Below are positions 1-6,099 of a stretch of 6,099 nt of DNA, piece after piece; the stretch's first letter is position 1, and the number at the start of each line of letters is the position of its first letter. Below the pieces are notes generated by a model. The model was not told where the DNA came from, made no database searches, and saw nothing but the letters and a program-made list of their open reading frames with translations. A program made the position numbers and the translations under genes. This stretch comes from Candidatus Paceibacter sp. (GTDB lineage Bacteria > Patescibacteriota > Minisyncoccia > Phycocordibacterales > JABAAK01), in NCBI GenBank assembly GCA_014238475.1, contig JABAAZ010000016.1, positions 1 to 6,099 on the forward strand, read 5' to 3'.

Positions 1-543
1 CTTGTTGCATTATCTATTTTTTTTGCTGTTGCTACTGTCCCTATGGAAATTATTATAAAAAGTTTGCAAACAAACTTATTGTCTAAGAATAACTTAGAAG
101 CTCATTTTAAAGCACAAGAGATTATAGAGGTTTCTCGAGCGATAAGGGATTCTAATTTTATTAATGGAAGAAACTGGTTATCAAATCTATCGCAATGTTC
201 TGGAGAAATTTGCTCTATCAACTATACAACAGGGTGTGAAGTTGTAGATTCAAATGGTAATATTATAGGATTGTGTTTTATAGATGATACAAAAGTATCA
301 GACATATTTGTAAAAAACTATTTTGTTAGTGATTTTTGTCAAATAGAGAAAAATGAACTAGAATCAATCAGTCCAACATCGAAACATTTTTCTACATTTT
401 ATTTGGAATTTGAAAATGGGGAAGATTCCATAAATGCATCTAGTGTAAAATTCCATGCGTGTGTAGAAAGATTGGATAACAAAGGTAATGTGAAGCACAC
501 ACATTACACAGAAAGGGTGTATAAATGGGTAGTATCAAATTAA
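1..543 (+). CDS. Type IV pilin-like / pseudopilin protein, 5' truncated by window edge
   Basis: Likely a minor pilin or pseudopilin that is inserted in the inner membrane, cleaved by a prepilin peptidase and built into a type IV pilus-like fibre. The frame is open from base 1. The first 14 codons read LVALSIFFAVATVP and continue into MEIIIKSLQT. 'LVALSIF' is the usual sequence just after the GFTLIE-type cleavage site of pilins, so the ATG at position 43 lies inside the hydrophobic helix and the real start is upstream of the window. The visible part has 180 residues. After the helix comes an amphipathic stretch with AQEIIEVSRAIRDSN (about residues 38-52), a pattern I associate with CPR pilin-like proteins, and then a globular part with six cysteines (66, 71, 79, 92, 113, 154) that could form disulfides outside the cell. 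The next gene, also pilin-like, starts 1 nt after the stop. The pilin class is well supported; the exact subtype (PilV-like or other) is not. Confidence 0.8.
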   Translation, partial: LVALSIFFAVATVPMEIIIKSLQTNLLSKNNLEAHFKAQEIIEVSRAIRDSNFINGRNWLSNLSQCSGEICSINYTTGCEVVDSNGNIIGLCFIDDTKVSDIFVKNYFVSDFCQIEKNELESISPTSKHFSTFYLEFENGEDSINASSVKFHACVERLDNKGNVKHTHYTERVYKWVVSN

Positions 544-544
544 T

Positions 545-1096
545 ATGAAAAAAATGTTTAAAAATCAAAAAGGCTCTGTTCTAATAATTTCTTTAATAAT
601 TACATCTGTCGTGTTTAGTGTTGGGGCAACAATATTGAATATATCAGAAAAAGATAAAATACGAACATCAATAAGTTATAAATCAAGTAATGCTGTTCGT
701 GTCTTAGATACTGTCTTTGAGTGTGTTCTGTATCATGATTTCCAAAATGATTTATTTAATCCTAGAAAAATAAGAATAGAAAAGAATCTAGAGTGTGGAG
801 ACAATCTTATTGGTTTTTCTGGATTATCTAATGATCAATTAGAATTACCGTTTTCTGCATGTGACACTTCGACCAACACAAAGATTTCTATGTGTGATTT
901 TTTAGTAAGAGAAGATAGTGAAACATATAATAATAAACCATGTGCATTGGTTCATTTAGAAAAAAGCTGTTCAGATGGTAGTGATATTTCTTCTTGTGAT
1001 GCTAATTTAAAAACTAAAATAAATATAATCTCTTACGATTTGTGTGATTTTGTTAATACAAATGTTGTTCACAGAAGAATAAACACATCTTATTAA
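545..1096 (+). CDS. PilX-like minor pilin, cysteine-rich
   Basis: Probable minor component of a type IV pilus, anchored by an N-terminal helix and exposed outside the membrane. The 183-residue protein starts with a short basic leader (MKKMFKNQKG), a likely prepilin cleavage after Gly10, then a hydrophobic helix at about residues 11-32 (SVLIISLIITSVVFSVGATI). This K-G-S-V-L-I-I-S-L arrangement resembles the PilX N-terminal family. The Glu normally found five residues after the cleavage site is replaced by Ile15, as in some GspK/PilX-type pilins. Residues 49-66 (NAVRVLDTVFECVLYHD) match the A-x-D-x-x-x-E-C-x-L-Y-x-D pattern I recall from CPR homologues. There are eight cysteines (60, 84, 106, 117, 133, 142, 151, 167), an even number that fits disulfide bonding. 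The start at 545 follows the upstream stop by 1 nt; Met4 is an alternative start. No Shine-Dalgarno motif is visible. The class is fairly sure; the role within the pilus is unknown. Confidence 0.72.
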   Translation: MKKMFKNQKGSVLIISLIITSVVFSVGATILNISEKDKIRTSISYKSSNAVRVLDTVFECVLYHDFQNDLFNPRKIRIEKNLECGDNLIGFSGLSNDQLELPFSACDTSTNTKISMCDFLVREDSETYNNKPCALVHLEKSCSDGSDISSCDANLKTKINIISYDLCDFVNTNVVHRRINTSY

Positions 1097-3118
<2,022 letters not shown>

Positions 3119-3122
3119 AAAT

Positions 3123-3449
3123 ATGAGTGAAATCAAAAAAGATACAAAAAAAGATGGAGTGATCGAAGCCATGAATCTAACAAAGTGTTTTTTTGAACAA
3201 AATGATGATAACAAATCACACAAACCAGAAGAAGTAGATACCTTTGTCGCAGAGTGTGAACAAATCATACAATATTTAGATAAAATACAAAATATTAAAA
3301 TTACACAAGATAAAAATGACAATTCAAAAAAAATTAATGTGTACAGAAACGACGAAATCACTGTAAAAACTTCAATGTATACAAACGATATACTACAACG
3401 AGCAAATAACAAAGATAAAAATTATATTAAAGTAAAAAAAATTTTATAA
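3123..3449 (+). CDS. gatC: Aspartyl/glutamyl-tRNA amidotransferase subunit C (divergent)
   Basis: GatC is the small subunit of GatCAB, which converts Glu-tRNA(Gln) to Gln-tRNA(Gln), and often Asp-tRNA(Asn) to Asn-tRNA(Asn); it wraps around GatA and stabilises the complex. The 108-residue protein has a helical N-terminal half (VDTFVAECEQIIQYLDKI, about 39-56) matching the usual helix before a linker, then an NVYRNDEIT segment (about 72-80) equivalent to the family's LREDxV motif. Its tail, ILQRANNKDKNYIKVKKIL, matches the common 'L..AP.....y.kVpkvl' ending. The usual 'LA.LARL' helix at the start is poorly conserved (GVIEAMNLTKCFFEQ) and is followed by a short polar insert (DDNKSHK). The identification leans on the C-terminal pattern and the position directly before gatA, 3 nt apart. 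It starts 4 nt after ligA. No Shine-Dalgarno sequence is visible. Confidence 0.85.
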   Translation: MSEIKKDTKKDGVIEAMNLTKCFFEQNDDNKSHKPEEVDTFVAECEQIIQYLDKIQNIKITQDKNDNSKKINVYRNDEITVKTSMYTNDILQRANNKDKNYIKVKKIL

Positions 3450-3452
3450 CAT

Positions 3453-4844
3453 ATGGATTCTCAATTTATATACGAAAATATTAAAAATAAATTGTCCTCT
3501 GGTGTTTCTGCTGTTGATATAACAAAAGAAGCAATTAAAAACATGAAAGAAGACAAGCATAATGCTTTTGTGAATATTTTTGAAGAATCAGCAATAAATC
3601 AAGCAAAAATTGCAGATGAAATGTTTAAAACAAAAAAACAAACTCCATTGACAGGTATACCAATAGCAATAAAAGATAATATTTGCTATAAAGACCACAA
3701 AACAACATCTTCCTCCTTGATTTTAAAAGACTTTACATCCCCGTTTTCTGCTACTGTGGTTAAAAAACTAATTAATCTTGGTGCTGTGATTGTCGGAACT
3801 ACAAATTGCGATGAATTTGCTATGGGAGGAAGCACAGAAAATTCTTGTTATGGTGTAACAACAAATCCACATGATAAGACTAGGGTTTCTGGAGGATCTT
3901 CAGGTGGATCTGCGGCAGCAGTTGCATCCTTTGCTGTGCCTCTTTCTCTAGGATCAGATACTGGTGGATCTGTAAGACAGCCAGCTAGTTTTTGTGGTGT
4001 TGTTGGACTTAAACCAACTTATGGATCTGTATCAAGAAACGGACTAATGATGCTTTCATCATCACTTGATGTTATAGGACAATTCGGTAACAGTGTTTCT
4101 GATGTTGAAGTGCTCTTTAATGCAATCAAAGAAGATAGTAGTGATGGTATGGACATGACTTCCAAAAACTATAAAACAACAAAATCACAATTAACCAAAA
4201 GGATAGGAATACCAAAACTATTTGTAGAAAAAGCAAAAGAAGAAACCACAAAGGTTTTTTATGAGTTAATAGAAAAATTTAAAAATGATAATTATGAAGT
4301 GGTAGAGTTAGATTTACCAGTGTCGAGGGAAGCAAGTTCAATTTACTATATTATTCAGCCGGCAGAAGCATCATCAAATCTTGCTCGTTTTGATGGTGTG
4401 AGGTATGGAAACAAAAAAGAAGGTGATAATCTGTGGGGTGATTATATACAAACTCGAAATTGTGGGTTTGGCAATGAGGTAAAGAAGAGAATTGCTATTG
4501 GAACATATGTTTTATCATCTGGATACTATGATGCTTATTACAATAAAGCACAATTAGCAAGACAATCATTAACCAATGAATTGACAAGTGTTTTTAAAGA
4601 CGTTGATGTAATAATGACACCAACAACACTAACAACAGCATTTGCAGTCGGATCAAAACAAAAATCAGTAGACATGTATGAAGAAGATAAATTTACTGTA
4701 ATTGCTAATTTAGCAGGAGTTCCAGCTATATCTGTCCCAATGGGATTTAATCAAAACCTTCCTCTGGGTGTACAATGTATAACAAACCATAATAATGAAG
4801 ATATTTTGTTTGAATATGGGAAAAAAATAGAACAATATGGCTGA
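3453..4844 (+). CDS. gatA: Aspartyl/glutamyl-tRNA amidotransferase subunit A (glutaminase)
   Basis: GatA is the amidase-family subunit of GatCAB. It hydrolyses glutamine and passes ammonia to GatB, where the mischarged Glu-tRNA(Gln) or Asp-tRNA(Asn) is amidated; it is cytoplasmic. The Ser-cisSer-Lys triad is complete: Lys74 in GIPIAIKDN, Ser149 in SGGSSGGS and nucleophile Ser173 in GSDTGGSVRQP. The spacing (75 and 24 residues) equals that of the S. aureus enzyme (K79, S154, S178). Glutamine-binding residues are probably Arg346 (EVKKRI) and Asp412 (MYEEDKFT). The motifs FCGVVGLKPTYG and NLAGVPAISVPMG are also typical. At 463 residues it is slightly shorter than many GatA proteins, with a short C-terminus, but it looks complete. 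The stop is TGA, overlapping the next gene by 8 nt, which suggests translational coupling. A second TGA followed by TAA lies five codons downstream in the same frame. gatB is not adjacent on the visible side. Confidence 0.97.
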   Translation: MDSQFIYENIKNKLSSGVSAVDITKEAIKNMKEDKHNAFVNIFEESAINQAKIADEMFKTKKQTPLTGIPIAIKDNICYKDHKTTSSSLILKDFTSPFSATVVKKLINLGAVIVGTTNCDEFAMGGSTENSCYGVTTNPHDKTRVSGGSSGGSAAAVASFAVPLSLGSDTGGSVRQPASFCGVVGLKPTYGSVSRNGLMMLSSSLDVIGQFGNSVSDVEVLFNAIKEDSSDGMDMTSKNYKTTKSQLTKRIGIPKLFVEKAKEETTKVFYELIEKFKNDNYEVVELDLPVSREASSIYYIIQPAEASSNLARFDGVRYGNKKEGDNLWGDYIQTRNCGFGNEVKKRIAIGTYVLSSGYYDAYYNKAQLARQSLTNELTSVFKDVDVIMTPTTLTTAFAVGSKQKSVDMYEEDKFTVIANLAGVPAISVPMGFNQNLPLGVQCITNHNNEDILFEYGKKIEQYG

Positions 4845-5763
4845 CGACAAAAAACCTGATAAAAAATTTGATAAAAAACCTGAAGAAAATAAAATCGATT
4901 TTAATTTTATAGATTTTGAGAATAAAAGTGTTGTAATTGTACTGATCTCTAGTATAATTTTATTGATTATTCTCTTTCAAATTTCTATAAATATTTGTAT
5001 ACCATATAATCAAATATTAAAAGAAGAAAATATTAAAAATTATCCTGGAACAGGTATTGCTTTTGTGACAACTCTTGAAGAAATTAATCTAAATACATAC
5101 AAAGAGCCATTAATTTCTAAAAAAATTAGAAAAAATTCTTGTGGTGTAAGAATATATAAAAACAATCAACAAAGCTTGGTTTATTTTTATGATTACACAC
5201 TAGGATACATTTCTAGCAACGATGTTTATATACACTCTAATTTATCAGGGGTTATTTTTTATACCTTTGTTGTTATACTCATACCAATTTCTGTTTTACT
5301 AATAATTATTTTCTTGACTTGCCTAACAATAAAGAAAATAAAATATAGAACATATTATAAAAATAGAATACGAGACGATGTAAAAAATCAAACAGCACTT
5401 AGAGTTGAAAAATTTCAAGATCAGATGGATGAATATATAACTATCACAGATGCTATAGACTTGAAATCAACCATGGAACTCAAACATTTGATTTTGGAAA
5501 CAGACGCACTTTTAGATAAGATTTTCCTAGAGATTGGTATTAAAGGCGACACAATAGGAGAAAAATTGAAAAACATGAATGATAAAATGTTTGATATAAA
5601 AACTATTCGTGATGCTCGTTCGGCGCACGCAATACGAAACATATTAGCACACTCACACGGAGAAACAATGCCAAGAGAACAATTATACAGGGCTGTTTTT
5701 GCATATAAAAATGTTTTTCATAAATTAAAAATTTTATTAAATAAAACTGGAAAAAATAGATAA
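4837..5763 (+). CDS. Two-pass membrane protein with possible SH3-like loop and HEPN-like cytoplasmic domain, function unknown
   Basis: I do not recognise a characterised function. The 308-residue protein starts with a charged tail containing DKKP-type repeats (residues 4-18), then a membrane helix at about 31-50. An outside loop of about 85 residues follows, then a second helix at about 138-164 and a basic KKIKYRTYYKNRIR segment that places the C-terminus in the cytoplasm. Part of the loop (about 75-132: VTTLEEINLNT...GYISSNDVYI) resembles a bacterial SH3 domain; this is tentative. The cytoplasmic part (about 205-300) is predicted helical and reads LILETDALLDKI, then GDTIGEKLK, then HAIRNILAH, a layout I recall from uncharacterised Parcubacteria membrane proteins. 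R267-N-x3-H272 fits the R-x4-H motif of HEPN domains, although many non-nuclease helical bundles carry it too. The start overlaps the gatA stop by 8 nt (ATGGCTGA), supporting coupled translation. It could be a structural, scaffold or sensor protein; RNase activity would be speculation. Confidence 0.8.
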   Translation: MADDKKPDKKFDKKPEENKIDFNFIDFENKSVVIVLISSIILLIILFQISINICIPYNQILKEENIKNYPGTGIAFVTTLEEINLNTYKEPLISKKIRKNSCGVRIYKNNQQSLVYFYDYTLGYISSNDVYIHSNLSGVIFYTFVVILIPISVLLIIIFLTCLTIKKIKYRTYYKNRIRDDVKNQTALRVEKFQDQMDEYITITDAIDLKSTMELKHLILETDALLDKIFLEIGIKGDTIGEKLKNMNDKMFDIKTIRDARSAHAIRNILAHSHGETMPREQLYRAVFAYKNVFHKLKILLNKTGKNR

Positions 5764-5802
5764 TTTTGAAAAACAGTGGTTGTGTGTTAATCTCATTTAT
5801 AT

Positions 5803-5876
<74 letters not shown>

Positions 5877-5891
5877 CAAGATAGAAAAACA

Positions 5892-6099
5892 ATGAATAAG
5901 TTTAAAATTTTAAGAGTAATCAAAAAAATTTTTTTCCCTTTTTCATCTTTTCATAAAAATGAGTTAAAAAATAAATGGTGGCATAGGTTTTTCAAAGTAT
6001 CTTTTATTTTTTTATTACCTTTTTGGGTTTATTGGTCGTTTTCATACACATACAACAACTTAGATTATTATGATAACCTTGTTTTTTTGGATTCTTATA
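5892..6099 (+). CDS. Small membrane protein with N-terminal WWHR motif, 3' truncated by window edge
   Basis: An ATG 15 nt after the tRNA opens a frame that stays open to the window end (69 whole codons). The protein begins with a basic amphipathic stretch (MNKFKILRVIKKIFFPF), then KNKWWHRFFK at about residues 28-37, then a hydrophobic segment (VSFIFLLPFWVYWSFSY, about 38-54) that is probably a membrane helix, then an acidic and aromatic stretch (YNNLDYYDNL). A lysine-rich start with 'WWHR' just before a membrane helix recalls uncharacterised CPR membrane proteins, but I cannot assign a family or function. The start codon is the first ATG in the frame after the tRNA, and no Shine-Dalgarno motif precedes it. 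The coding call rests on the protein-like composition and the missing stop, with the rest of the gene outside the window. Confidence 0.7.
   Translation, partial: MNKFKILRVIKKIFFPFSSFHKNELKNKWWHRFFKVSFIFLLPFWVYWSFSYTYNNLDYYDNLVFLDSY

Noticed and set aside
4842..4862. Possible TGA recoding (TGA read as Gly or Trp), since gatA ends with TGA and another TGA plus TAA follows five codons later
   Set aside because: No other gene in the window contains an in-frame TGA, Trp is encoded by TGG throughout, and GatA is already complete at the first TGA. The second stop pair is probably chance in AT-rich sequence.
5764..5802. Promoter for the tRNA (TTGAAA at 5766-5771 and TTAAT or TATATA-like boxes at 5786-5803)
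   Set aside because: No combination gives a good spacing with a start just before the tRNA, and such boxes are expected by chance at this base composition.
5922..5935. A7T7 palindrome followed by more T, resembling a terminator or bent DNA
   Set aside because: It has no G/C stem and lies inside the start of an open coding frame (Lys-Lys-Ile-Phe-Phe); it is more simply AT-rich coding sequence.

Overview
The window is a compact, strongly AT-rich bacterial segment with every recognisable gene on the + strand. It most resembles a Candidate Phyla Radiation (Patescibacteria), probably Parcubacteria-type, genome. The reasons are the style of the cysteine-rich pilin-like proteins, a NAD+-dependent DNA ligase whose N-terminal, core-entry ('QWS') and zinc-finger regions look like the CPR variant as I remember it, a membrane protein ending in a helical domain with an R-N-x3-H motif, and a 'WWHR' single-pass protein at the right edge. 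The taxonomic call is from memory of these families and was not searched. The genetic code looks standard: no gene has an internal in-frame TGA, and TGA ends gatA.

Layout, left to right. (1) 1-543: 3' part of a type IV pilin-like gene; its hydrophobic pilin helix runs off the left edge, so the ATG at 43 is internal. (2) 545-1096: a PilX-like minor pilin with eight cysteines. (3) 1100-3118: ligA, complete, with intact nucleotidyl-transfer residues but a changed NMN-site residue and only two of four zinc-finger cysteines. (4) 3123-3449: gatC, divergent. (5) 3453-4844: gatA, complete catalytic triad. (6) 4837-5763: a two-pass membrane protein of unknown function that overlaps gatA by 8 nt; it has a possible SH3-like extracytoplasmic loop and a HEPN-like cytoplasmic domain. 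(7) 5803-5876: initiator tRNA (fMet, CAT). (8) 5892 to the edge: start of a small membrane protein.

Gaps between the first six genes are 1, 3, 4, 3 and -8 nt, so they are probably one transcript mixing surface pili, DNA repair/replication and the tRNA-dependent amidotransferase. I see no convincing internal promoter or terminator, and no Shine-Dalgarno motif before any start. The tRNA lies 39 nt after the membrane-protein gene and 15 nt before the next start codon, so it may be cut out of a longer transcript. GatB, the third subunit of GatCAB, is not in the window.

The parts most worth a second look are the membrane protein with the HEPN-like tail, the LigA active-site and zinc-finger changes, and the unusual pairs (A1:U72, U50/U64) of the initiator tRNA. 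No mobile element, CRISPR array or long repeat was seen, and no stretch over 300 bases lacks a gene.
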